A stretch of 64,000 nt of DNA. It comes from Alistipes sp. Lineage in GTDB: Bacteria > Bacteroidota > Bacteroidia > Bacteroidales > Rikenellaceae. How positions within the stretch are numbered: position 1 is the first letter of the stretch; every line of letters starts with the position of its first letter. Positions 1-9,035 of this stretch are shown here, piece by piece. The translations under genes and the position numbers were made by a program. The stretch is taken from NCBI GenBank assembly GCA_020026435.1, contig JAHHQK010000002.1:62001-126000 (forward strand). The letters are read 5' to 3'. The notes beneath the pieces are model-generated. The model made no database searches. It was not told the DNA's origin and saw only the letters and a list, made by a program, of their open reading frames with translations.

Positions 1-1673
1 AGTTCATAGCGGAAATCCCCCGCCCCCATCTTTTCGACCCGGGTCGGCGTATAGGTAAAGGCACTCGTTACGGCCCGGTCGGAGTAGACCATCGGGAAAA
101 CCGGCCGGATCACACACCGCTCCGCTTCATGGGGCGTATTGACCACCAGCAACATGTCGAACAGGTCGATATAACACTCCGCATTCTCCTCGCTGGTCAG
201 GATCCGCCCCTCCGACAGGTGGCCGGTACGGATCTTCCCGATCAGACGGCGGTAACCGTCATACCAGAAATCGCCTCCGCCCAGCGGATGGCCGTGTCGG
301 GGATTCCAGCAGGGTTCGGGCGCGGCGGCGGCAATCTGATCGACGTAAATGCCGTCGACACCAATGCCCTGTTGCAGGCTGTCGATCAGTCCGATAATCT
401 TCCGATGCCAGATGTCGGTCGAAGGACAGGTCACCGTATTGAGCACCCTGGAGGTAGGATAGATCTCGGTATAAAGCGAACCATCGGGCTTGCGGCACGA
501 AGCCTCGAAACCCCGGTCCCGGCGATAGCTCCCGGCCGCAGGATCCCACAGGCGGCCGTTGATATAGGGCGTAACCCGTGCCCCGGCCTGCTGTGCCTGA
601 TGCACCATCCCCGCAAACCGGCTCTGAGCAGGCAGGTAGTCGGGATAATGCGTGTCGTAGGGATGGTTGTGCCAGAAGTACCAGTGCACGCCCAGCCCCG
701 GGCCGAAAAATTCGGCGGCACGCAGCACGGCATCGAGCGTCGCATCGGTAACATGCCGGGCCCGCACCCACGCATCGGCATCATAGCACCACTGCGGAAT
801 GGTGCGCACAGCCAGCGGCTTGGAGCCCCACTCGGTCGTGAAGGTAAACGGGCGATACCATCTCACCACGGCATCCTCCCACCCCCTGGGGTTGAAGCCC
901 GTAAGCGAACGCCACGGCAGACGGAACGTACCCCGACTGATCCATCCGGCCGACGCGGGAATGGCATTGCTGAAGGTCACCGTCGAAGGCGAACATTCGG
1001 CCGAGTAGGTCTTGCCGCAACCGCGGCGGTCCTCCGTACCGTAGTAGAAGGCTCCCTCGGGATTGTGCACCAGGATAAACTGCATGGAGGAGGCGTGCGA
1101 CGGATAGCGCGCCTGGAAGGTCCCGATCTCCAGCTTGCGCTCGACACCCCATCCCTCGGTGGTGATGACCCGTGCCCCGGCGGGACGCCCGACCACCAGG
1201 CGCGGAAACTTCAGATCGGTAACCAGCCATTTTTCGGGCAGATCGGCTTCCAGATCCCACGCCAACAACTCGCCCTCATCGGGCAGGGTGACGGACATGC
1301 GCACAGGATACTTCGCCGAAGAGTAATCGAGCGTCAGCTCCCAGGTAAACACCAGTGTCTTGGCCCCGGGCTCCTCGCGCACCTGCACCCCCTTGTAGAC
1401 GGCATGCTCGGGCTTGAGTTCGGGGTTCTCGCCCTGCACTCCTTTATATATAAGGATCCAGGGGGTCCTGTTCATTCCTTCATGCACGACCGACTTGCCC
1501 CCCAAGACCAATTTGCGGATATCGAAGAAGTCCTTACCGCTGAATACCGCCTCAACCGCAGCATTCGAAAGCGTATACAGCCCGTCGGCCGACGTTACAA
1601 CCGTCTTTTCCGCCGCGAACACTCCGGCAGGCAGCAGAAAAAGGGCCACGAAAACAGTTAGTCTCTCAATCAT
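1..1673 (-). CDS. DUF6259-type secreted glycoside hydrolase-like protein (3' end off window)
   Basis: An open minus-strand frame of 557 codons runs off the left edge, so the C-terminus is missing. It starts at the ATG at 1673 (MIERLTVF) with a hydrophobic signal peptide ending near VFAAEK, so the product is exported. The central part has TIM-barrel-like features: a HWYFWHNHPYDTHYPDY stretch, then a strand with VTPYINGRLWDP and a catalytic-looking GVDGIYVDQI strand, followed by TSEENAE. These resemble the DUF6259 group of putative glycosidases; which acid residues are catalytic is inference. It is divergent from the SusC/SusD operon and probably belongs to the same glycan locus. Other retaining glycosidase barrels are possible. 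The plus-strand open frame across the same bases is low-complexity antisense. Confidence 0.7.
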   Translation of the reverse strand, partial: MIERLTVFVALFLLPAGVFAAEKTVVTSADGLYTLSNAAVEAVFSGKDFFDIRKLVLGGKSVVHEGMNRTPWILIYKGVQGENPELKPEHAVYKGVQVREEPGAKTLVFTWELTLDYSSAKYPVRMSVTLPDEGELLAWDLEADLPEKWLVTDLKFPRLVVGRPAGARVITTEGWGVERKLEIGTFQARYPSHASSMQFILVHNPEGAFYYGTEDRRGCGKTYSAECSPSTVTFSNAIPASAGWISRGTFRLPWRSLTGFNPRGWEDAVVRWYRPFTFTTEWGSKPLAVRTIPQWCYDADAWVRARHVTDATLDAVLRAAEFFGPGLGVHWYFWHNHPYDTHYPDYLPAQSRFAGMVHQAQQAGARVTPYINGRLWDPAAGSYRRDRGFEASCRKPDGSLYTEIYPTSRVLNTVTCPSTDIWHRKIIGLIDSLQQGIGVDGIYVDQIAAAAPEPCWNPRHGHPLGGGDFWYDGYRRLIGKIRTGHLSEGRILTSEENAECYIDLFDMLLVVNTPHEAERCVIRPVFPMVYSDRAVTSAFTYTPTRVEKMGAGDFRYE

Positions 1674-2339
1674 AATCCATGCTGTAAGTTTATCATACGA
1701 TCCGACCGCCATGCAACAACCCAGGGAAGCCGCTCCGCCACCGGATCCTTGCGGGCAACGGGCGGAGGCGAGGATAAAAGTAACAAAAATATTTTACATA
1801 TTAATTCTTTATGAATATATATTTTTAACAAACGAATCCAATCTACTCCAAAATATTCAAATAAAATCTTTGCCGACCGGCAGCCGCACCACAACAGGCG
1901 ATTCACCCCAATCATTTCACTAAAAGGGGAATCAAGACCCGACTCAGCCCCATTCGGGAGTAATAACTTCAAGCCGAAAGCATCAGCCACAAAGATTCGA
2001 AAGAGAATAATCGTAAAAATAATTACGAAAAATAGTATTAATAATAATTTTATCGCTACATTTATCACCGATATAGGGAATGGTTTCGTCCCGAAAGCCG
2101 ACAAAAGGGGATCCGAGGAGGCCCAGGACCGGGATCACAACCTAAAAATGCACATTTACTCCTAAAAGATGGCTTATGAAAAAATCGACCTCAACCCCCT
2201 GAATCCGTCCGATCCGGCCCCTTGCACCGATGCGGCCCGGAATCCCAAGCAAAAAAACCCAACGCGTATGAAAAAACCGGGCCCCGACCAAGGGCTATTC
2301 ATACCCACTACCACCTAATCTAAATGAAGCAAAACTACA
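1674..2339. other. 666-bp divergent intergenic region
   Basis: This AT-rich region separates the minus-strand glycosidase-like gene from the plus-strand SusC gene and should hold both promoters. A TATTTTTG element on the minus strand (1784-1791) fits the Bacteroidetes -7 consensus for the left gene, but I see no TTTG at the right distance upstream. On the plus strand TACATTTA near 2057 is only a near match. No convincing ORF or RNA gene is visible. Confidence 0.4.
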
Positions 2340-5300
2340 ATGACGAAACAAAAACTCTTTCAAGTAATGCTCCGGTCATTCGTATGGATCATGGGGCTTA
2401 TAGCTGTTACGGAGTTGCGTGCAAATCCCGAAATCGAATACTCCGCCAACGATTCCGGGTCGGTCTCCGCGATTCAGGAGCCAAAAGGAGCGTTCCAGTT
2501 GACGGGACGCGTCCTCGATGAGACCAAGGCCGGAATCCCGGGCGCAACCGTGGTCGTCAAGGGCAGCACCCGAGGCGTCATCACCGGCAACGACGGCAGT
2601 TTCACGATCGAGGTCGCCCCGACCGATGTGATCGAAATCTCCTACCTGGGTTATGAAACCCAGTCCGTCCCGGTCGGAACCAAGACCGGCATGGTCGTCG
2701 AACTGGCCCGCAAGACCTCGGAACTGGAGGCCGTAACGGTCGTAGCCTACGGCAAGCAGCGCAAGGAGAGCATCATCGGAGCCATCAACACCATCGACAC
2801 CAAAGAGCTGAAGATGTCCACGGGACAGCTCTCCTCGGGACTGGCCGGCAAACTGGCCGGTATGGTCGTAATGCAGCGTACGGGCGAGCCGGGAGCCGGT
2901 GCCGACTTCTGGATCCGCGGCGTCAACACCTTCGGCGCCAACAACAGGCCGCTGGTACTGGTCGACGGCATCGAGCGCGAAATGGACCTGGTCGATGTCG
3001 ACGATATCGCCACCTTCTCGATCCTCAAGGATGCGACGGCAACGGCCGTGTATGGCGTGCGCGGAGCCAACGGCATTGTCCTGATCACCACCAAACGAGG
3101 CGCCGAATCAACCCCCAAGATCAATGTCAAGGCCGAATTCGGCATGACCCAGCCGGTCAAGATCCCCGAAATGGCCAACACCCGCCAGTGGCTCGACTAC
3201 TTCGACGAACTCTATCGTGATGCCGGCGCCGAGTCGCCCATCTCGCCCGAGGCCCGCGAAAAGTATCTCAACGGCAGCGATCCCGACTTCTATCCTTCGG
3301 TCGACTGGACCAAGACCATCTTCAAGGACCTGGCCATGACCGGGCGCATCAACGTCAGCGCCACGGGCGGCGGCAAGTCCGTCCGCTACTACATCGGCGG
3401 ATCGTACTACACCGAGGGCGGCATATTCAACATGGCCGACAACAGCCGCTACGACGCCCAGATGAACTTCAACAAGTTCAACTTCCGCTCCAACGTCGAC
3501 ATCAACATCACCAAATCGACCGAGCTGGGACTCTCGATCTCCACACAGTATACCATGAAGAATACGCCCGGCACAAGCCTCAACGACCTCTACAACTACA
3601 CGCTCTACGTAACCCCGATCGCCACGCCGACCGTCTACTCCGACGGCACGCTGGCCAGTCCGCCCGAAAGCGGCAGCTACAACCCCTACAACATGCTGAA
3701 CCATACGGGTTACAACCGCACGAACAGAATCGTGGCCCAGTCGCTCATGTCGCTGACCCAGGACTTCTCCGACATCATCACCCCGGGCCTGAAGGCCAAC
3801 GTGAAATTCTCGTGGGACGCCGACAACAGCACCGTGCTGAATCGCAACCTCGTCCGCTCGACCTACGCCGCGCTGGACCGCGACGAAAACGGCAAGATCA
3901 ACTACCAAGCCGTCAACGAAGGTACCAACTACATGACCTTGAACCGCTCCAATGCCGGCTGGACCACCATCAACTTCGAGGCTTCGGTCAACTACGAGCG
4001 CATCTTCGCCGACAACCACCGCGTAGGGGCCATGTTCCTTTACAGCCTCCGCAGCAGGAGCAACAACGTCCCCGGCAACTACATCCTCGCCTACCCCTAC
4101 CGCAACATGGGTATTGCCGGACGTTTCACCTATGCGTTCCGCGACAAGTATTTCGCCGAATTCAACTTCGGATACAACGGCTCGGAGAACTTCGCCCCGG
4201 GCAAACGCTATGGATTCTTCCCCGCATATGCCGTCGGTTACATGATCAGTAACGAAAAGTTCTGGGAGCCGCTGCGCGACAAGATCAACATCCTGAAGAT
4301 ACGCGCCTCCTACGGCAAGATCGGCAACGACCAGATCGGCGGCAACCGCCGTTTTGCCTACAACACCACGATGAACACCTACGCCCCGGGGTTCAACTTC
4401 GGGAAAAACTGGAACGATCCCTCGGACACGGGTGGCCACCCCAACAACGGCATCACCACGGGTGATTACGGCAATCCCAACGTATCGTGGGAAGAGGCCA
4501 CCAAAGCCGACGCGGGTATCGAGCTGGGGCTGTTCCACAAACTGAAGATCCAGGCCGACTACTTCTACGAGGAGCGCGAAGGCATCTTCATCCAGCGCGA
4601 ATCGACCCCGTCGATCGTAGGCACCAAGGTCGCGCAATACGTCAACCTGGGCCGCATGAAGAATCAGGGTTTCGACGTGTCGCTGGAATTCGACCACCAC
4701 TTCAACAAGGATCTCTACCTGTCGTTGCGCGGCAACTTCACCTACAACCGCAACAAGAAACTCTACGACGACAAACCCGATCAGATCTGGAAATACCAGA
4801 ATCAGGCCGGCTTCGCCTTCAACCAGCAATTCGGCCTGATAGCCGAGGGGCTGTTCGAATCGGAGGAGGATATCGCCAACTGGCCCAAGCAGGACTTCGG
4901 CAACGTACGCCCGGGCGATATCAAATACCGCGATATCAACGGCGACGGTCTGGTGAACACGTATGACAAAGTGGCCATCGGCTACACCACCGTCCCGGAA
5001 ATCAACTACGGATTCGGCTTCAGCCTCGGATGGAAGGGCTTCGACCTCTCGGCCTTCTTCGCCGGGGTTGGCCATGTAACCCGCCTGATCAGCGGACAGT
5101 GCCTCTTCGGGGCATCGTCGAACATCATGCGCATGGGGCAGATCTATGCCGACATCGCCGAGAAGCGCTGGACGCTGGAGAATCAGAATCCGCATGCCCC
5201 CTATCCGCGTCTGTCGCTCAACAAGGTGGAGAACAACCAGCAGCCCTCGACCTACTGGCAGCACGACATGAGCTTCCTGCGCCTGAAGAATGCCGAGATC

Positions 5301-5486
5301 GGATACACGCTCCCCAGAAGCCTGACCAAGAAATGGGGCCTGTCGACCATCCGGTTCTACGTACAGGGAGTCAACCTGCTTACGTTCAGCGATTTCGAAC
5401 TGTGGGATCCCGAGGTCGACGCCAGCTTTGGCAACGTCTATCCTACGGTACGCACCGTAACGCTCGGTGTGAACGTCAATTTCTAA
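2340..5486 (+). CDS. susC: SusC/RagA-family TonB-dependent outer-membrane receptor
   Basis: This is a 1048-residue TonB-linked porin that should import glycan fragments across the outer membrane together with the SusD protein encoded 19 bp downstream. After a signal peptide (about residues 1-28) comes a carboxypeptidase-regulatory-like beta-sandwich (FQLTGRVLDETKAGIPGATV, residues 52-125), then a TonB plug (ELEAVTVVAYGKQRKESI onward with VLVDGIEREMDLV and VYGVRGANGIVLITTKRG), then a long barrel ending in the aromatic C-terminus VTLGVNVNF typical of outer-membrane barrels. No STN anti-sigma-interacting domain is visible, so regulation by a SusR, HTCS or similar sensor outside the window is more likely than by an ECF sigma pair. 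The length is usual for SusC. The substrate cannot be read from the sequence. Confidence 0.95.
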   Translation: MTKQKLFQVMLRSFVWIMGLIAVTELRANPEIEYSANDSGSVSAIQEPKGAFQLTGRVLDETKAGIPGATVVVKGSTRGVITGNDGSFTIEVAPTDVIEISYLGYETQSVPVGTKTGMVVELARKTSELEAVTVVAYGKQRKESIIGAINTIDTKELKMSTGQLSSGLAGKLAGMVVMQRTGEPGAGADFWIRGVNTFGANNRPLVLVDGIEREMDLVDVDDIATFSILKDATATAVYGVRGANGIVLITTKRGAESTPKINVKAEFGMTQPVKIPEMANTRQWLDYFDELYRDAGAESPISPEAREKYLNGSDPDFYPSVDWTKTIFKDLAMTGRINVSATGGGKSVRYYIGGSYYTEGGIFNMADNSRYDAQMNFNKFNFRSNVDINITKSTELGLSISTQYTMKNTPGTSLNDLYNYTLYVTPIATPTVYSDGTLASPPESGSYNPYNMLNHTGYNRTNRIVAQSLMSLTQDFSDIITPGLKANVKFSWDADNSTVLNRNLVRSTYAALDRDENGKINYQAVNEGTNYMTLNRSNAGWTTINFEASVNYERIFADNHRVGAMFLYSLRSRSNNVPGNYILAYPYRNMGIAGRFTYAFRDKYFAEFNFGYNGSENFAPGKRYGFFPAYAVGYMISNEKFWEPLRDKINILKIRASYGKIGNDQIGGNRRFAYNTTMNTYAPGFNFGKNWNDPSDTGGHPNNGITTGDYGNPNVSWEEATKADAGIELGLFHKLKIQADYFYEEREGIFIQRESTPSIVGTKVAQYVNLGRMKNQGFDVSLEFDHHFNKDLYLSLRGNFTYNRNKKLYDDKPDQIWKYQNQAGFAFNQQFGLIAEGLFESEEDIANWPKQDFGNVRPGDIKYRDINGDGLVNTYDKVAIGYTTVPEINYGFGFSLGWKGFDLSAFFAGVGHVTRLISGQCLFGASSNIMRMGQIYADIAEKRWTLENQNPHAPYPRLSLNKVENNQQPSTYWQHDMSFLRLKNAEIGYTLPRSLTKKWGLSTIRFYVQGVNLLTFSDFELWDPEVDASFGNVYPTVRTVTLGVNVNF

Positions 5487-5505
5487 ACAAAATACCGAAA
5501 ACAAC

Positions 5506-7440
5506 ATGAAATCAATAAGGAACATATTAGCTGCGGCGATCCTGATGGCATCCTTCACGCTGAGCTCCTGCGACTCCTATTTCGATGTTGAGCTCGACGA
5601 CCAGGCGAACATCGACGAAATCTTCAGCGAGAGCAAGACAACCAAGAAATACCTTTCGCACCTCTACTCCTACATCCCGATGGAAGAGGAGATCGTCGGC
5701 AGCCACGGCTGGGTCGTACCGCGTTCGGACGAAGGCCAATATTCGTTCTACCAGTGGGTCTACTACCTGCTCTACAAAACGGGGAATTACAGCAGTGCCA
5801 CGCCGGTGGATGCACAGTACTTCAACTACTGGCCCGAGTTCTATGTCGCCATCAACCAGTGCTCGATCTTCATGGCCAACGTGGACAAGAACAAGGAGGA
5901 CAACGAGAAGACAATCGCCTGCATGAAGGCCGAGGCCCGTTTCCTGCGTGCCTACTACTACTTCTGTCTCTTCCGCCAGTATGGCCCCGTCTTCATCTGG
6001 GGCGACCAGGTCGCCGACGAGAACATCAAGGCTTCGACCATCGACCGCCACACCGTCGATCAGAACATCCAGTTCATCAGCGAGGAGCTGAAGAAAGCCG
6101 CCGAAGTCCTCCCCGCGGACATCAAGGACGTGGGTGAGTCGGAAGACCGCTGGATGGGCCGCGTCACCAAAGGTGCCGCCCTGGCCCTCCGCTCGCGCGT
6201 GCTGCTCTATGCCGCCTCGCCGCTCTACAACGGCTGCGACCTCTACATCGGCAAGATGCAGAACATCCGCGGCGAATTCCTCTTCCCGCAGAGCAAGGAC
6301 GAGAACAAGTGGCAGCTCGCCGCCGACGCCGCCAAAGAGGTGATCGACATGAACAAATACAGACTCTGCAAGAGCTCCTCAACGGGAGACAAATTCAAGG
6401 ATGCAGCCGCTTCGTACCAGAAGGTGATGTTCGAACCCTGGAACGAAGAGACGATCTGGGGCTGGTGGTTCCGCACCTCCAACGCCTATGCCTACATGGG
6501 CACCGTCGGCGGACAACTCGGCCCGGGGCTCCCACCCAACTTCGGATTCCTCTACGGATTCGGCGGTATCGCCCCCTCGCTCAAGCTGATCGACAGCTAC
6601 CCCATGTGGGAGAGTGGCCGCTACCCGGTCAAAGGCTACAAAGGCAAGAACAACCTCTCGACGCCCGACGTGGACGCATTGTCGGGCTACAAGGCCTCCG
6701 GCTTCACCGACAACTACAAACAACCCGTCGATGCAGACTGGGCCGCCCCCTTCAAGGCCCACAACAGCTGCGTCGGCCGCGATCCCCGCTTCTACGTCTC
6801 GGTCGTGCCCAACGGATTCTGGTGGCCCTACAAGTCGTGGAGCAAGAAATTCACCTGCTACAACAACAAAGAGTGCACCTCGAAATGGGACGCCGCGCAG
6901 AGCTGCATCCGCTCGGGGTATGCATGGCGCCGCCTCTACAAGGCTGACACGCGTCTGGAGAGCCAGGAGGAGTACAAGGCCATCCGCTACGTCTTCCCCG
7001 CCTTCCGCATGGCCGAAATCTACCTCAACTACGCCGAAGCCTGCAACGAGAAGCCGCAACGCGACGAAGCGGCCGCTCTGATGGCGCTGAACGAAGTGCG
7101 CAACCGCGCAGGGCTGAATAATATCGAAGTGGCCTATCCCGAAATCAAAGGCAACAAGGAGCTGCTCCGCTGGTGTATCCAGAAAGAGCGCATGGTGGAA
7201 TTCGCCTTCGAGGCGCAGCGCCACTACGACGCCTGCCGCTGGATGGTTGCCAAAGACGAATATCCGGGCGACAACTGGACACTGAACCTCAGCGCCACGA
7301 CCTACGAGGAGTCCTACAACCGCACCAACAAGGATTTCATCGGATCGTCCAACGTCTTCCGCGACAAGGACTACCTCTTCCCCATCAGCTCGCTCCAGAT
7401 GGCTGAAATGACCAACATAACCCAAAATTACGGACATTAA
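5506..7440 (+). CDS. susD: SusD/RagB-family glycan-binding lipoprotein
   Basis: This 644-residue surface lipoprotein forms the lid of the SusC transporter. The N-terminus MKSIRNILAAAILMAS followed by LSSCDSYFDVE gives a lipobox with Cys near residue 22. The TPR-like helical body carries SusD hallmarks: KAEARFLRAYYYFCLFRQYGPV near residues 145-166, GAALALRSRVLLYAASPLYNG near 225-245, and a C-terminal RMAEIYLNYAEACNE...ALNEVRNRAGL and WCIQKERMVEFAFEAQRHYDACRW. It follows susC by 19 bp and precedes the DUF1735 gene by 15 bp, so all three are one operon. Confidence 0.95.
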   Translation: MKSIRNILAAAILMASFTLSSCDSYFDVELDDQANIDEIFSESKTTKKYLSHLYSYIPMEEEIVGSHGWVVPRSDEGQYSFYQWVYYLLYKTGNYSSATPVDAQYFNYWPEFYVAINQCSIFMANVDKNKEDNEKTIACMKAEARFLRAYYYFCLFRQYGPVFIWGDQVADENIKASTIDRHTVDQNIQFISEELKKAAEVLPADIKDVGESEDRWMGRVTKGAALALRSRVLLYAASPLYNGCDLYIGKMQNIRGEFLFPQSKDENKWQLAADAAKEVIDMNKYRLCKSSSTGDKFKDAAASYQKVMFEPWNEETIWGWWFRTSNAYAYMGTVGGQLGPGLPPNFGFLYGFGGIAPSLKLIDSYPMWESGRYPVKGYKGKNNLSTPDVDALSGYKASGFTDNYKQPVDADWAAPFKAHNSCVGRDPRFYVSVVPNGFWWPYKSWSKKFTCYNNKECTSKWDAAQSCIRSGYAWRRLYKADTRLESQEEYKAIRYVFPAFRMAEIYLNYAEACNEKPQRDEAAALMALNEVRNRAGLNNIEVAYPEIKGNKELLRWCIQKERMVEFAFEAQRHYDACRWMVAKDEYPGDNWTLNLSATTYEESYNRTNKDFIGSSNVFRDKDYLFPISSLQMAEMTNITQNYGH

Positions 7441-7455
7441 AACAGGCTCGAACCT

Positions 7456-8847
7456 ATGAAAATCAATATGTATAAAGCGTTGCTTGCTGGTCTGATTGCC
7501 GCAACAACCCTGGCCGGCTGCGAGGACGAGCGCAACAACTTCATGGTAGACGATACGCTTTCGTTCGTCAATGCGACGCAATATGCCGATGTATCGGTCT
7601 ACAACGAGCACTACGCTCTGGCCGTTCTGAAGAACGGCAAGGGGTTGCAAGAAGCCAAAGCCTGTGTCGAAGTATCCCCCGCAGCCATGGAGGAGTACAA
7701 CAAGGCGCACCAGACTCAATTCGTACAGCTCCCCGAGGAGTGCTACACGATTGCCAATCCCCAGGTCGGATTCCCGGAAGGAGCCGTCCGCAAATTCGTC
7801 GAGATCACCTGGAAGACTGCGGAAGTGATCAAACTCGACGCAACGAAGGACTACGTCATCCCGCTGCAGCTCAGCGCGGCCAACAACGCCCTGAAAGTGG
7901 ATGAGAACCGCGATGTGATGCTCATCAACCTCAAGCGTGCAACGCTGAACATGGAGAAGGAGACGGCAGCCTTCTATCCCTCGGCCGACCGCTCGTCCGC
8001 TCCGTTCGAAGGCAGCATCGCCATCAACAGCGCATTGGCCGACATGGATGTAACCGTCAGCTACGAGATCGACAACAAGCTGATCGAAGCCTACAACAAG
8101 GCCCACGCGACGTCGTTCACGGCCGCACCCGAAGGATTTGCCACACTCGACGCCAGGGAGTCGCAGCTCCCCGCCGGCAAACTGTCGACCAAATTCTCGG
8201 GCAAGATCAACTCCGCCGCCCTCTTCTCGGGCAACACGCTCCAGACGCAGGGTGCATATCTGATTCCGATCCGCATCACAGGCTCCTCGCTCGAAGGGGT
8301 GACCATCGAAAAGAACATCATGTACATCACCATCACGATGGACAAGGTGCTCAAGGGCCCGTGGACGGTGCTGGAGGGGCAGAAGAACTGCTTCGCCGAG
8401 GACCCCAACGCGCCCGCATGGGCAAAGAAATACACCTCGGACAAGCTCTTCGACGGCGAATTCGACGACAACCACTGCTGGATCTCGTCGTGGGACAACG
8501 GACCGATCAAGTTCCCGATGGACTTTGTCGTGGACATGGGCAAGACGCAGGTCTTCACCAAGTTCTACATCAGCGACTACACCACCCATCAGGGCAACCT
8601 GCGCGATTACAAGATCTACACGGCCGAGGAGTACAAAGGTGCCGACACGAAGTGGAATCTGGTTGCCAGCGGCATGCGCGACTACGCATGGGCCGCACAA
8701 CCGGCTCCCTACGCATATCCGGTACAGAAATACATTGCCGGCCGCTACCTCAAGTTCAGCATCATAAAGCCCGAAAACCCCATCGACTCGAAGGACTACC
8801 TCAACGGACGCGGCAAGCTGGCCGATGTCCAGGGTGTGGGCTTCTGA
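7456..8847 (+). CDS. DUF1735 (BT_3987-like) surface lipoprotein with C-terminal discoidin-like domain
   Basis: The 463-residue product has a lipoprotein signal (MKINMYKALLAGLIAATTLAGCEDE; Cys near residue 22). Two consecutive DUF1735-type domains follow: about residues 35-155 (VYNEHYALAVLKNGKG...) and 165-300 (PSADRSSAPFEGSIAIN...). The C-terminal part (about 315-460; KLFDGEFDDNHCWISS, VVDMGKTQVFTKFYISDYT, GRYLKFSI) resembles an F5/8 type C (discoidin) carbohydrate-binding module. Such proteins usually sit beside SusC/SusD as surface glycan-binding proteins, which fits its position as third gene of the operon. A large inverted repeat follows at 8858-8912. Confidence 0.85.
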   Translation: MKINMYKALLAGLIAATTLAGCEDERNNFMVDDTLSFVNATQYADVSVYNEHYALAVLKNGKGLQEAKACVEVSPAAMEEYNKAHQTQFVQLPEECYTIANPQVGFPEGAVRKFVEITWKTAEVIKLDATKDYVIPLQLSAANNALKVDENRDVMLINLKRATLNMEKETAAFYPSADRSSAPFEGSIAINSALADMDVTVSYEIDNKLIEAYNKAHATSFTAAPEGFATLDARESQLPAGKLSTKFSGKINSAALFSGNTLQTQGAYLIPIRITGSSLEGVTIEKNIMYITITMDKVLKGPWTVLEGQKNCFAEDPNAPAWAKKYTSDKLFDGEFDDNHCWISSWDNGPIKFPMDFVVDMGKTQVFTKFYISDYTTHQGNLRDYKIYTAEEYKGADTKWNLVASGMRDYAWAAQPAPYAYPVQKYIAGRYLKFSIIKPENPIDSKDYLNGRGKLADVQGVGF

Positions 8848-8857
8848 CAAGCCGTAT

Positions 8858-8912
8858 CGAATGATTAATCCCGTTGTGACCAGCCTCTTCTTCTCACAAC
8901 GGGATTCATTCG
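8858..8912. terminator. Large inverted repeat after the SusCD-lipoprotein genes
   Basis: AATCCCGTTGTGA (8867-8879) pairs perfectly with TCACAACGGGATT (8894-8906), and CGAATG/CATTCG extends the stem outside a 3-nt bulge. There is no downstream T-tract, so it may be an mRNA-stabilising or partial-termination structure lowering expression of the DUF4855 genes relative to susCD rather than a simple terminator. The rest of the 188-bp gap before 9036 shows nothing else. Confidence 0.6.
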
Positions 8913-9035
8913 ACACGCCGTCCACACAAGCATCACCGCCATGCGCAACCGACACGCCGCACCTCCGGCCGCCAGGAAACACGGCGGATACCCGACAAGA
9001 AAAGAGTCCGGCAAAACCCCAAACGAACAACAAGC

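Noticed and set aside
129..1661. 510-codon plus-strand frame at the left edge
   Set aside because: It is antisense to the DUF6259-like gene, has low-complexity Arg/Gly/Pro composition and no start context; the minus-strand frame has a signal peptide and barrel motifs.
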